Source: Succinimonas sp045124755 (GTDB lineage Bacteria > Pseudomonadota > Gammaproteobacteria > Enterobacterales > Succinivibrionaceae). From it: a stretch of 64,000 nt of DNA. Shown one piece after another: positions 52,286 to 61,635 of the stretch. The translations under genes and the position numbers were made by a program. Where the stretch lies: assembly GCF_045124755.1 (NCBI RefSeq), contig NZ_JBGVMK010000025.1; one strand, written 5' to 3'. The stretch's first letter is position 1; every line of letters starts with the position of its first letter. Under the pieces are notes generated by a model that had not been told where the DNA came from, ran no database searches, and saw nothing but the letters and a program-made list of their open reading frames with translations.

Positions 52286-54646
52286 CTATTCCTGAGCCAG
52301 GGAGCAGCTCTTGCGATGCCCCAGCTGGCAGGCCCGGGCAAAAAAGCTCCGGGCTTTTGTCCGATTCTTCGCCGTCCCGAGGCCGTACCTGTGGAGATAC
52401 CCGAGACCGGCGCAGCTATGCCCGTTATCAAGATCGCAGCCCTTCCGGTAATACTCCAGAGATCGGGCGTAATCCCGGCTGACTCCCAGACCCTGCTGGT
52501 AAAGCCAGCCCAGATTGGAGCAGCCCATGCCGTCATTCATGCCGCAGGAAAGCTCATAAAGCTCCCGGGCCCGGCCATAATCCTGCGGTGTTCCCGAGCC
52601 GTTCTGATAATACCAGCCCGCTCTCGCGCAGCCTTTGGAGCTCTTAAGCCGGCAGGCCTCTTCAAAGTTTTGGAGAGCAAGAGCCTTTTCGTTTTTCTTC
52701 TCGAGAGCAAAGCCCCGGCTGAGATACCGGGAGCGCTGAGATCCGGCGCCGGAGGACTCCTCTCCCGAAAGGTTCTGGCTTTCTTTCGGGGCGGGATCTT
52801 CCCGGGCCCCGGATTCCGGGGCCCGGGGGAGAACGCAGTCCTGGCAGGCATCGCCTGCGGCATGATGCTGCCAGAAGACGGCGGCCGCTCCTGCCAGGAG
52901 GAGCGCCGCAATAATAACGGAGATGCCGTGTCTCCGGCCCTTTCCTCCTTCCGCTGCCGTATTGCTCTGCTCAGGATCTCCGGGGTTATCCCTGATGGGA
53001 GGTCTCGCATTAAGAGCCTTTTTGATGATTGCGGCGGCATTTCTGTCCGGCAGGAACTCGCTGGCAAAAAGAAGATCCTTTCCGGCGGCGGCAATGCAGC
53101 GCGCATATCCGGAGGGATCGCATTCCAGAAGATGCTGCATTTTGCTCCCGAAATCCTCCGGACTCTGATATACGGAGCTTCCGGCCCGGAAGCTCATCTC
53201 TCCGGAAAACGACCAGCCCAGAATGCAGGCGATCTCCCGGTCGGAAAGCTCCCGCCTTCCGATAATCCTCCGGATACGGGAAAGGATCTCCGTGAGGGAG
53301 GCGCTTTTAACGATCTCCGCGGCGTAATAGGCCAGAAAATCCGTCCGGAACAGGGAAGCTGCATGGCTGATAAGCCGTGATTCCGCGCCGGCATTTGCAG
53401 CCTTCAGGAGATCCCGGGCCAGCTCCGCCATGCTCCGGTACCCCCGGCCGGCGGCATAAAGCTCCTTTACGGAGGGCTCCAGATGGTACATGAGAGAACA
53501 GAAGATGCCGTATGCCTGTGCCGGAGAGCTTTCCAGATCCGCCTCCGCCCGGCGCGCCAGAGCGGCTTTGGCGGCGTCATAAAGACTGTAGTGGTGGGAA
53601 ATGATGCCCCGGCCCAGCTCCCGGATCCCCGGTTCCGGATCCGCCAGAAGCGCCCGGACAAAGGACCCCGAGTCGGTGTATTTGCTGCCGTTAAAGAGAT
53701 AGGGAGGGAAGCCGGCAAACTCCGGGGGCGTTTTTGGAGCATATTCTCCCGGCACCGGCTGCTTTTCCCCCTTCAGCCATGCGGAAACCTCCGGGTACCC
53801 CCACCTTCTGTGGGGATTATCCCGGTCATTCCGCCCGGAAATATCCCGGTAGGTAAGCCCCAGCACCAGATCCCGGAGTTCCCCGGGGAAATTGTCCGGA
53901 AAGCTGATTTTGTTCACCGCCGCCAGCCGGGCGGACTCCTCGGGAGAAAGTCCGGCATTCTGGAAAGGAGTAAAACCGGCAAAGAGCTCAAATACGGTGA
54001 TGCCCAGAGAGTAGTAATCGCTTTCCCGGTGAAAAATCCCCTGCACCGCCTCCGGAGCGGCATAAAGAGGAGTCATGCCAGTACTGGTGCGCACCAGAGT
54101 TCTCCCGTCCGTATCAGAGCTGATGCCGAAATCGATAACGAGAATCCTCCGGCCGTCATCATCAGGAATAAGATTGGCCGGCTTAAGATCCCGGTGAATA
54201 ATCCCCGCGCTGTGAATAACCCGGAGGGCTTCGTTTACCGAGGGGATGATCCGGCTCTTAAGATCCCGGAGGGTGAAGCGTTTCCCCGCCGCAAGCTCAT
54301 CAGCGAGACTGCCCCGGCGGTACCAGGGCATAATCACATACTGGTGTCCCTCATAAACTCCCGCCGCATAAACGGGAGCCACAAAGGGACTTCGGATGTC
54401 CCGGAGCTTTCTCAGAACGGATTCCTTCACGGCATTGGTTCTGCGGTAGTATTTAAGGAGGAGGTTTTCCCGGGAATTACGGGAGCACTCATAGATATCA
54501 GCCTCTCCGGAACGGAAATCCAGTCTTTTAATAACATGGAAGCCGTCAGGAAGCAGCGCTCCCGCGATGTCAGGAGCGGTTTCGTCATCCTCCCTGATGC
54601 GGGTGCGATCTGCCGGAGCCTTCCGGCTGTTGATTCTCGTTTCCAT
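52286..54646 (-). CDS. Transmembrane Ser/Thr protein kinase with periplasmic Sel1 repeats
   Basis: A protein of 786 residues. The N-terminal kinase domain (about 36-290) has the expected motifs: LLLKYY with the ATP-binding Lys65, HRDLKPAN at 151-158, DFG at 172-174, TPLYAAPEA, and SDYYSLGITVFEL. A helical cytoplasmic region follows (about 300-560). A single membrane helix lies at 573-592 (GISVIIAALLLAGAAAVFW). Residues 645-786 form four Sel1-type repeats with paired cysteines (GCARAGWYYQNGSGTPQDYG, GCSNLGWLYQQGLGV, SCAGLGYLHRYGLG), placed in the periplasm. The layout suggests a receptor kinase that senses an envelope partner. It is the only eukaryotic-type kinase in the window and a possible source of the phosphates handled by the FHA and PP2C proteins of the 7-12.7 kb operon (inference). 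Confidence 0.93.
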   Translation of the reverse strand: METRINSRKAPADRTRIREDDETAPDIAGALLPDGFHVIKRLDFRSGEADIYECSRNSRENLLLKYYRRTNAVKESVLRKLRDIRSPFVAPVYAAGVYEGHQYVIMPWYRRGSLADELAAGKRFTLRDLKSRIIPSVNEALRVIHSAGIIHRDLKPANLIPDDDGRRILVIDFGISSDTDGRTLVRTSTGMTPLYAAPEAVQGIFHRESDYYSLGITVFELFAGFTPFQNAGLSPEESARLAAVNKISFPDNFPGELRDLVLGLTYRDISGRNDRDNPHRRWGYPEVSAWLKGEKQPVPGEYAPKTPPEFAGFPPYLFNGSKYTDSGSFVRALLADPEPGIRELGRGIISHHYSLYDAAKAALARRAEADLESSPAQAYGIFCSLMYHLEPSVKELYAAGRGYRSMAELARDLLKAANAGAESRLISHAASLFRTDFLAYYAAEIVKSASLTEILSRIRRIIGRRELSDREIACILGWSFSGEMSFRAGSSVYQSPEDFGSKMQHLLECDPSGYARCIAAAGKDLLFASEFLPDRNAAAIIKKALNARPPIRDNPGDPEQSNTAAEGGKGRRHGISVIIAALLLAGAAAVFWQHHAAGDACQDCVLPRAPESGAREDPAPKESQNLSGEESSGAGSQRSRYLSRGFALEKKNEKALALQNFEEACRLKSSKGCARAGWYYQNGSGTPQDYGRARELYELSCGMNDGMGCSNLGWLYQQGLGVSRDYARSLEYYRKGCDLDNGHSCAGLGYLHRYGLGTAKNRTKARSFFARACQLGHRKSCSLAQE

Positions 54647-54894
54647 TTAAAGCCTCGCATCAGTTTCTTTCTGATTCCGCTGATCCCCGGCAGTCATGGT
54701 AATCCCCGCCGCATAAAAAATCTCCCGCCGGATTCATAGTTTCGGGGAGAGGGATCACATCGTTAAAGGGGGCCGGATTGATTCGTAGTTTCAGGGCGAA
54801 AGATGCAAAGATGACCTGAAAAACCGGACAAAAAAAGTGCATTTTTTCTGATCCGGAAACAGATTCTCATATCGGATGCATTAATCATGGATTT

Positions 54895-54922
54895 TTGACA
54901 GGGGTTGTGCTATTGTGATAAT
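54895..54922 (+). promoter_or_regulatory. Sigma70 promoter of the 55002 gene
   Basis: TTGACA (54895-54900), a 16-bp spacer and GATAAT (54917-54922). The start codon lies about 75 bp downstream of the predicted start point. Confidence 0.7.
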
Positions 54923-55001
54923 ACCAACGTATATTTGATAAAAATTAGTCGTTATTCAGTAAATATTTGGCACTTTGCCTGATTTTAAGGACACGCAAAC
55001 T

Positions 55002-55520
55002 ATGGATATTTTAACGAATCTCATCTCAGATATCTCGCCTGACAGACTTCCGGAAATACAGCAGACAGACAAGAACAAGCCTAAGGCAGATTATCCCCGG
55101 GGCACTCATATCCGGACGCCGGATCCCTCGGAGCTGTCATCACCATGGAAACACGGCATAGCCATAGGCAACAAAAAGATCATCGCCAGAAAAGGCAGCG
55201 AGATCACCATCATGGAGCTAAAGGAATTCTTTACGCTTCCCTGCGCCGAGGTCATCACCCATGATTACTCGGTATACACTCCTGATGAAATCGTCGCCCG
55301 GGCCATGGACATTGTGGTCAAGAGCAGGAGCTCCGGCATCATTCATCTGGACAGCTTCTGGACCTCGGAGGTTTTTGATGAAAGCTTTGACTCCATGCTC
55401 ATGAACCGGAATCTGGCCATCCTGAACGAGTATATTTCCGTGATTATGCGCGCTCAGGAAAACCAGCCCCGGGAACGCCGCCCGAAACAGCGGGTCTCCC
55501 CGAACTTCTTCGAAGACTAG
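55002..55520 (+). CDS. Hypothetical protein, 172 aa
   Basis: The ATG at 55002 follows AAGGA at 11 bp spacing and a clear promoter. The product is cytoplasmic with mixed structure: HGIAIGNKKIIARKGSEIT, VITHDYSVYTPDEIVARAMD, and FDSMLMNRNLAILNEYISVI. The C-terminal 25 residues are basic (RERRPKQR). I do not recognise the family. A hairpin (CAGGGAGG / CCTCCCTG) follows its stop at 55528-55550 but without a T tract. Confidence 0.65.
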   Translation: MDILTNLISDISPDRLPEIQQTDKNKPKADYPRGTHIRTPDPSELSSPWKHGIAIGNKKIIARKGSEITIMELKEFFTLPCAEVITHDYSVYTPDEIVARAMDIVVKSRSSGIIHLDSFWTSEVFDESFDSMLMNRNLAILNEYISVIMRAQENQPRERRPKQRVSPNFFED

Positions 55521-55769
55521 CCCTGAAACAGGGAGGCCCGGCCTCCCTGAAGTCCCAGTCTCCCCCGGAGCCGCTTTTTCCGCTTTCCGGCTTCTGCTGT
55601 TCCTTTGCCCCTTTCCCCGCTTCTCCCCTCTTTGCCGTTCCGCATTCTTGCCGGTCTCAGGAATTTTCCGGGGCGCTGCTTGCTCCGCCGCGCCATCAGG
55701 GTATTCCGCTGCTATATATCCCTGAGCTGTGTCTTCTGCCGTTAATCCGCAGTCACCGCAGCCACAACA

Positions 55770-55815
55770 CAAAAAAAATAAGCGGTGAGACCTTGCCTGA
55801 AGCCATTTCTCACCG
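55770..55815 (-). terminator. Terminator of the truncated Rpn copy
   Basis: On the minus strand CGGTGAGA / TCTCACCG around a 17-nt loop, followed by CTTATTTTTTTT. A near-copy lies at 56469-56514. Confidence 0.75.
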
Positions 55816-55906
55816 TTTTAAGTATGTTACAGCAGCAGCGCCGCTCTCCCATCTGGGATGCGGCAAGGCCCGGAGATCTCTTTAACCGCAGGAGAGCTTC
55901 CTAATG

Positions 55907-56293
55907 TTATGCCCCGGCAGGAACAGAGGAAGCCTGAGTTTTTACCTCTTCCGGAAGAGTTTCAGTCTGTTCCTTCATAAGCTTCCGTACATAATCCGGG
56001 GTTACCGGATGCCGTTTAGTAACATAATTCACAATGGCTTCATCAGAATCCCCTTTGTCTTTCAGAATCCCAATCGCCTCTAAAACCTTAACTTTCTGTT
56101 CCCAGAGATCTAATCCGTTCATCATATTAACCTCATTGGTATCTCTTTCCTGAAATATTTTCTTATGTTTGATAAACGCGCAGATAAAGTCCGCAGTTTC
56201 CGTATCGGTACTTTTCTGCTCCTTAATCAGTTCTGCGAGCTTGCCATCATTCTGGTGCTTGACGACCTTAAGGGCAAATCCGCAGGCGGTGCT
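55907..56293 (-). pseudogene. Truncated duplicate of the Rpn-family nuclease C-terminus
   Basis: The segment is a diverged copy of 56617-57002, from FICAFIKHKKIFQERD through MMNGLDLWEQKVKVL to the end SSVPAG. Homology stops abruptly at 56293, so only about 128 C-terminal codons remain, and the nuclease core is gone. The terminator after it was copied too. A frame can be read from an internal Met at 56125 (72 residues), but there is no ribosome site before it. Confidence 0.75.
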
Positions 56294-56420
56294 TAGTTCA
56301 CAAAATATCCGTTATCCGCATCTTCAGAAAGCCTGGGCGTAACAATCATGTTAATGTCAGGCCGCTGGCTGTTCAGGATCCGCCGGAAGCCGGCAACTCC
56401 TGCGTCAGGAATTTCATGAA
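56294..56420 (-). pseudogene. 3' end of an unidentified gene
   Basis: Between the two Rpn copies a minus-strand frame reads LHEIPDAGVAGFRRILNSQ and, after RPDIN, MIVTPRLSEDADNGYFVN before a stop. It looks like coding sequence by composition, but begins after a stop codon and has no start. It may be a scrap carried in with the duplication. Confidence 0.35.
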
Positions 56421-56468
56421 GCCGACATGGCTATCTGAGGATGCCCAAATCCTTACGCAGCCACAACA

Positions 56469-56514
56469 CAAAAAAAATAAGCGGGGAGACCTTGCCTGAA
56501 GCCATATCTCACCG
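56469..56514 (-). terminator. Terminator of the Rpn-family gene
   Basis: On the minus strand CGGTGAGA pairs imperfectly with TCTCCCCG and runs into CTTATTTTTTTT. Confidence 0.7.
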
Positions 56515-56616
56515 TTTTTGCGATCAGCTTATAGTGTGTACAACTGCGGTGCCGCTCTCCCGTTTGGGATGCAAGAAGGCCTTGAGAGCTCTTTAACCGC
56601 AGGAGATCTTCCTATG

Positions 56617-57689
56617 TTATGTCCCGGCAGGAACAGAGGAAGTCTGAGTTTTTGCCTCTTCCGCAAGAGTTTCAGGCTGTTCCTTCATAAGCTTCCGTAC
56701 ATAATCCGGGGTTACCTGAAACTCTTTAATAACATAATCCACAACGACTTCATCAGAATCTCCCTTGTCTTTCATAACCTTAATCGCTGTTAAGACTTTA
56801 ACTTTCTGCTCCCAGAGATCTAATCCATTCATCATATTAACCTCATTGGTATCTCTTTCCTGAAATATTTTCTTATGTTTGATAAACGCGCAGATAAAGT
56901 CCGCAGTTTCCGTATCGGTACTTTTCTGCTCCTTAATCAGTTCTGCGAGCTTGCCATCATTCTGATGCTTGACGACCTTCAGGGCAAATCCGCAGGCGGT
57001 GCTGAATTTCTTAAAATCATCGTCCTCTATCTCTGCGGGAGAAACGATGTTAAGCCGGTAATTGTTTACATACTTCAAAAGCTTCTTGTTCTTTATGTCC
57101 AAAATATTGTAAAGATTGCGCGGGCCGTTCCAGGGCTTGCCGCTCAGGTTCAGCACCAGCGTAATAACGGGCTTAAGCTTGTCGTCTTTATTCATGCCGG
57201 ACAGGAATTCCGCGCTGTCTGTCACTCTGATCGTAACGACGCCCTTTTCACACGTCAATTCCGCATCATCATTATTGCCGGCACTATCATTATTATTTCT
57301 GGCACTATATTATTTCCGGTGTTCTCAGCTTTCTGCTGCCTGCGCTGGCGCTTGATATCGGAAATCTGAGTTGCATAGCTAATGGCATCATAAAGCATGT
57401 TCCGCGCTGTCATGCCGTAATGAACTGTGCTTTGAAGCTCCAGTCCCAGGAGCATAAACACGGCGTCCTCGTTTTCCCTGGCGCCCCAGAGCTTCAGAAG
57501 GTCGCGATGACGCTGCACTGAAGTGCTGCTCTTTTCCCCGAAAATCCTGGCCGCCTCTGTGGAATCCATGGGGCTGAGTTCCTCGGGCTTAACGACTTGT
57601 TCGCCGTCAAAAAGAAAGAAGTTAAAGGCGTCGGCAAAAAAATCGTCGTTGGCAAAGTAATGCTTTGCCGCGGTATCTTTTTCTCCCAA
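56617..57689 (-). pseudogene. Rpn-family recombination-promoting nuclease, split by a frameshift
   Basis: Two overlapping frames together encode one Rpn/YhgA-like PD-(D/E)XK protein of about 355 residues. The first (57255-57689, TTG start after AAGGAGG) holds the nuclease core: HYFANDDFFADAFNFFLFDG, VVKPEEL, RHRDLLKLW, LLGLELQSTVHYGMTARNMLYDAI. The second (56617-57258) continues with EFLSGMNKDDKLKPVITLVL, KPWNGPRNLYNILDIK and the C-terminal helices. It has no own ribosome site and only a TTG, so it depends on the first. The break lies beside two tandem 21-bp units (ATAGTGCC.G.AATAATRATG). It may be a dead gene or, less likely, one expressed by ribosomal frameshifting. Confidence 0.8.
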
Positions 57690-58094
57690 GATAATCCTCC
57701 TTATTAAAGTGATGTCAATATAAAAGCTTTTTAGCGATTACTCATGATTGATATAGAAGTTGTAGTGCTTTCGGGAGAAATGTAAACACTTTTTGCAAAA
57801 ACAGTCAGAAAAACACAAGTTTTTGGCATAAAACTCGCTAATTTAAAGGATTTTGCTTATTTTTTGACCAGTTTCAGACCGGAGATTTGCGAGGAGACAT
57901 GATTTTCAGGAGGTGAGACTGGAGACAGAGACGGATAAAGCGTCCTCTTGGGATTTTCCGGCATTAGAGTAAAATAGCTCCGCAAACATGCCTGCCCCGG
58001 GGAACTGCCAAAGGCTCCCGAGACACGCGGGCATCTTTGCATTTATCAGTTTCGCATTTAGCAGTTTTTTTCAGCGCCGAGGCCCGGAATCGCC
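57690..58094. other. Gap between the Rpn gene and tilS
   Basis: AT-rich DNA upstream of the Rpn gene, then a candidate tilS promoter (TTGGGA at 57948-57953, 16 bp, TAAAAT at 57970-57975). No gene is seen. Confidence 0.4.
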
Positions 58095-59537
58095 ATGAAT
58101 ATGAAAACCTCCCCTGCTCTCCCGGAGCTGCCCGACTGGACACTCTGGGCCGGGCGTCCCTGGATCATCGCCTTCAGCGGCGGAGCGGACTCCGCAACGC
58201 TTTTGGATCTGGCCGCCCGTAATCGCAGTCTGGCCTCCGGCATTGCAGCCGTTTATGTGCACCACCATCTCCAGAGCGTTGCGGATGACTGGGAGGTGTT
58301 CTGCCGGGAGCGCTGCCGGGAGCTTGATATCCCGTTTACCGCGGAGCACGTCACCGTGGACACCTCCCGGGGATCCGTGGAGGCCGCCGCCCGGGAAGCC
58401 CGCTACCAGGCGCTTTCCCGGCATATGCTGGCTCTTAATAATCCGGTGCTTTTTGTGGCGCACCATCAGGACGATCTGCTGGAATCAGCGCTTCTGGCCC
58501 TGTTTCGGGGGAGCAGCCTCCGGGGACTTACCTCCATGAAGCCGGAAAAGCCCTTCTGCAACGGAACTCTGGCCCGGCCGCTTCTGTCTCTCACCAGAAG
58601 GGACATTGAGGAGTACACCCGGGAACACGGCATTTCCTTCGTAACGGATCCCACCAACCGGGATAACAGCTACGACCGGAACTTTATCCGGAACCGGGTG
58701 ACGCCGCTTCTTAAGGAACGCTTTCCGGACTGTCCCGGGAGCACGGCTCTGACTATGGCCCATCTCGCCATGGAGGATCGGGTGCTTGAGAGTTATCTTG
58801 ACGATCTGGTTTCCCGCTGTGCCGTCAGGCTGCCGGAGCCGGCCGCTCCGGGACTGGATCTCGCGGGCTTCTCACCCGAAAGGGATCGGGATACGGTAAT
58901 TCTCCTTATGAGAGCCTTTCTCCGGAAAAGAGATCTTTCCCTCTCCCATGGAAAACTGGAGGAGCTTTTTCGGATGTGGGAGCAGGACACTCCGGAAAAG
59001 ATCGGTTTTGTTCTGGAAAACGGCATACGCATCGCCCTCTCCGGAAACCGTATCTTTACCGCTCCGGCCATGCTGGAGGAGCTCCGGGGCTGCGAGGTCA
59101 GACTGCTCCCGCCGGAAAACGCTCCGGGAACAGAGCTTCTGGGCCAATGGGGCCGCTTCCGGTTCCGCATTGTTCCGGCGGGAGCGGCTTCTCCTGCCCT
59201 GGCGGCTTCCCATGATATTAAGCCGGCGCTGCCTCCGGAAATCACCCTCCGCTTTCTCCCGGAGCTCTCCCTGAAGCTCCGCTTCCCGGGACGGCAGGGA
59301 CACACTCTCCTGAAAAACTTCTGGAAGGAAAACCGCATCCCGGCCTGTCTCAGAGGCTTTTATCCCGTCTGGATCCAAAACGGGGCCATTATGGGAGTCT
59401 GGCATCTCCGGGATACGGCGTCAGGAAGGGAAGCTTACGGAGAAAGCGAAGAAAAGGACGAGCGGGGCTTTCCGAAGCCGGCGAGCTCCGGGTGGCGGCT
59501 TCTCATAAGGAATGAAAACGGGGAAATACCGGCCTAG
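58095..59537 (+). CDS. tilS: tRNA(Ile)-lysidine synthase
   Basis: A protein of 480 residues. TilS converts C34 of tRNA-Ile(CAU) to lysidine, changing its codon reading to AUA. The N-type ATP pyrophosphatase loop SGGADS is at residues 28-33, followed by VYVHHHLQSVADDW, VEAAAREARYQAL, LFVAHHQDDLLESALLAL and FRGSSLRGLTSM, the TilS core. FVTDPTNRDNSYDRNFIRNR matches the tRNA-contact region, and the C-terminal domain with SLKLRFPGRQGHTLLKNFW is the usual TilS ending. Length is slightly above E. coli (432 aa). It is an essential cytoplasmic enzyme, transcribed alone. Confidence 0.95.
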   Translation: MNMKTSPALPELPDWTLWAGRPWIIAFSGGADSATLLDLAARNRSLASGIAAVYVHHHLQSVADDWEVFCRERCRELDIPFTAEHVTVDTSRGSVEAAAREARYQALSRHMLALNNPVLFVAHHQDDLLESALLALFRGSSLRGLTSMKPEKPFCNGTLARPLLSLTRRDIEEYTREHGISFVTDPTNRDNSYDRNFIRNRVTPLLKERFPDCPGSTALTMAHLAMEDRVLESYLDDLVSRCAVRLPEPAAPGLDLAGFSPERDRDTVILLMRAFLRKRDLSLSHGKLEELFRMWEQDTPEKIGFVLENGIRIALSGNRIFTAPAMLEELRGCEVRLLPPENAPGTELLGQWGRFRFRIVPAGAASPALAASHDIKPALPPEITLRFLPELSLKLRFPGRQGHTLLKNFWKENRIPACLRGFYPVWIQNGAIMGVWHLRDTASGREAYGESEEKDERGFPKPASSGWRLLIRNENGEIPA

Positions 59538-59620
59538 CGGGCAGAAAGAGCAGGCTGGCCGTTAAATCAGTTTGCCGGAGACGGCATGCCGGGGCCGGCC
59601 CGGTCATGCCCGGCTCCGCA

Positions 59621-61600
59621 TCAGCCGCCGTTCAGGGGCAGCTCTACAGGTTCGCCCTTCCCGCTGCCGGTCTCCGGAGCTTTTTCAGAAGGGGCGGGCG
59701 CGGCGGGAGCATTTTCTGATACCCCGCCGTCAATCAGGAGAAGCTCGCCGGATGCGGCTTCATCGGCAGCTTTGCTGTCAGCAGCAGCGCCGGAATTGCC
59801 GTCTGCCGCATCCCGGGTCTCGCCGTCATCGTTGTCACTGGCGGCATTCATGTCGCTCTGGCTCACCGCCACGCTGCTCACGCCGTCACCGCTCTTAAGG
59901 CAGAAAAGCCGCGGCGTAACCTCCTCGTAATTGCTGAAGATATAGCGGTAGAACATCTGCTCGGAATAGCTGAAGGCGGTTTCCACCATGTTGCGGGCTT
60001 CGGCATCCCGGTAGGCATTAAGCTTCTTGCCGGTAATGACGATAAACCGGGGCTTGAAGAAGGTGATGGAGCTCAGCACCTTCATGCGCACATCGTAGCC
60101 GGGGTTGACATTGCCGAAGAACAGATGCGGCGCGGCGGGATTGCGGTCGGTCCAGAGGTAGTACTGCGGCGCGTCTCCCTCCACCCAGATGCGATCCTGA
60201 TCCTGAGTCCGGGCCTTGATGACGTCCACGATCTCCTGCGTGTTCTCATCCCAGGGGCGGCCCCGGGAATAACCCAGAACGATGGCATAGACTCCCAGAA
60301 TAAAGGCGGCGATGATGCTGAGGCACAGGAACATGGTATGGCTGTGCCAGTAGCGCCCGGCCAGCTTTCTCAGGAAGAACAGCCCCGCGGCCAGTCCTCC
60401 GGCGATGAGGGTGTCAATTCCCACGTGAGTCCAGACGGTGTAGAGAGACCACTCGTGATGATCCCAGGTCCAGAGAATATGCTCGGACAGGAGATAGATG
60501 ATCAGGAAAAAGATGGTCAGGAAGCTGATGTTAATGTCCTGGATCACGTGGAGGTAGCGATGCACCAGAAAGCCCAGGGGCAGGAACATGAACGGCAGGA
60601 AGAGCTCGTCGTAATGATCGAAGATATGGCCGGAAACGCTGTTGGCGATTACCGCAAAGATGATGCCCAGGGTGAGATACAGCATAAACCAGTTCCGATC
60701 GTTATACTGAGAATTCATAATGAGGTAGTTGTCCTTCCGGAACAGCACCAGCGTCATCCCCAGAAACAGCGGCAGAAGCCCGGTCCGAAAAAGTCCCGTA
60801 AGTCCGGCCAGAATGCTGAACCCCGGAGTGCCGTAGGCGCCGTCCTTGAAAAATATGGAAATGCTGTAGAACACCGCCTCGTTCACCAGGGGCATGCCGC
60901 CCTGATGGTAGAAGTAAAGCCCGAAGCCTCCGAATACCAGAGCCAGCCCGATGAGGCTGCTGGCAAACAGGCCCAGAGCTCCCAGATACTTCTTGTTGCA
61001 GAGGAGGAACAGGAACAGCATGGCATACCAGGCCCCGAAATAGGCGCCGTTATTGATGCGCATGGAAACAGTGAGCCCGAACAGCACTGACACGAAAAGC
61101 CCCATGCGCCAGCTGAACCGCCGGAGTCCCAGCATCAGGGCGAAGGGGTAGCTGGCGATCATGGAAAAGTACAGGGCAAAGTCTTCCGTCATGTTGCCGT
61201 AATAGTAACGGAAGCCGTGCAATGTCAGCACCATGACAATGGAACAGAATCGGGCCAGAGGACTCAGCCGGAATACCCGCATGGCCAGATCCAGGGAGAT
61301 CACGCCGAAGACCAGCAGGATGGTTTCAATAAAGGCGATGCCCCGGAAGCCGCCGATGCGGTAGCCGATAAGATCCATGAAGAAGATGCCCGGCCCCTTG
61401 ATGTCAATCACATCCCGGTACAGCACCTCCCCCTCGGCGAACATTTTGCCGATGACCGCAAAAAGAGAGCCGTCAAACCCCGGAGCCTGCCCGAACCACA
61501 GCGGGTTCAGAAAGGAGAAGGACAATGCCATAAAGCAGAGGGAACAAAGAATAACCTCGTGTTCGTTGTTCTTAAGCCAGGAGCTCAAAATATTGCTCAT
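59621..61600 (-). CDS. GT-C-type membrane glycosyltransferase (PMT/ArnT-like)
   Basis: A protein of 659 residues with about twelve membrane helices in the first 450 residues. The first periplasmic loop reads GFDGSLFAVIGKMFAEGEVLYRDVIDIKGPG, holding the Asp and D-x-KGP pattern of lipid-linked-sugar transferases of the ArnT/PMT group (family 39/83). The soluble part (about 450-570) has IWVEGDAPQYYLWTDRNPA and FIVITGKKLNAYRDAEARN, typical of GT-C periplasmic domains. The C-terminal 90 residues are an unusual low-complexity Ala/Asp/Ser/Glu tail without parallel in the family. It probably adds a sugar from an undecaprenyl-phosphate donor to lipid A, polysaccharide or protein. GGGAGAGC precedes the ATG. 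The TerC-type gene ends 35 bp upstream; the two may share a transcript. Confidence 0.8.
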   Translation of the reverse strand: MSNILSSWLKNNEHEVILCSLCFMALSFSFLNPLWFGQAPGFDGSLFAVIGKMFAEGEVLYRDVIDIKGPGIFFMDLIGYRIGGFRGIAFIETILLVFGVISLDLAMRVFRLSPLARFCSIVMVLTLHGFRYYYGNMTEDFALYFSMIASYPFALMLGLRRFSWRMGLFVSVLFGLTVSMRINNGAYFGAWYAMLFLFLLCNKKYLGALGLFASSLIGLALVFGGFGLYFYHQGGMPLVNEAVFYSISIFFKDGAYGTPGFSILAGLTGLFRTGLLPLFLGMTLVLFRKDNYLIMNSQYNDRNWFMLYLTLGIIFAVIANSVSGHIFDHYDELFLPFMFLPLGFLVHRYLHVIQDINISFLTIFFLIIYLLSEHILWTWDHHEWSLYTVWTHVGIDTLIAGGLAAGLFFLRKLAGRYWHSHTMFLCLSIIAAFILGVYAIVLGYSRGRPWDENTQEIVDVIKARTQDQDRIWVEGDAPQYYLWTDRNPAAPHLFFGNVNPGYDVRMKVLSSITFFKPRFIVITGKKLNAYRDAEARNMVETAFSYSEQMFYRYIFSNYEEVTPRLFCLKSGDGVSSVAVSQSDMNAASDNDDGETRDAADGNSGAAADSKAADEAASGELLLIDGGVSENAPAAPAPSEKAPETGSGKGEPVELPLNGG

Positions 61601-61635
61601 GAAAGCTCTCCCTGATGATTAAAAAGCCTGCAAAA

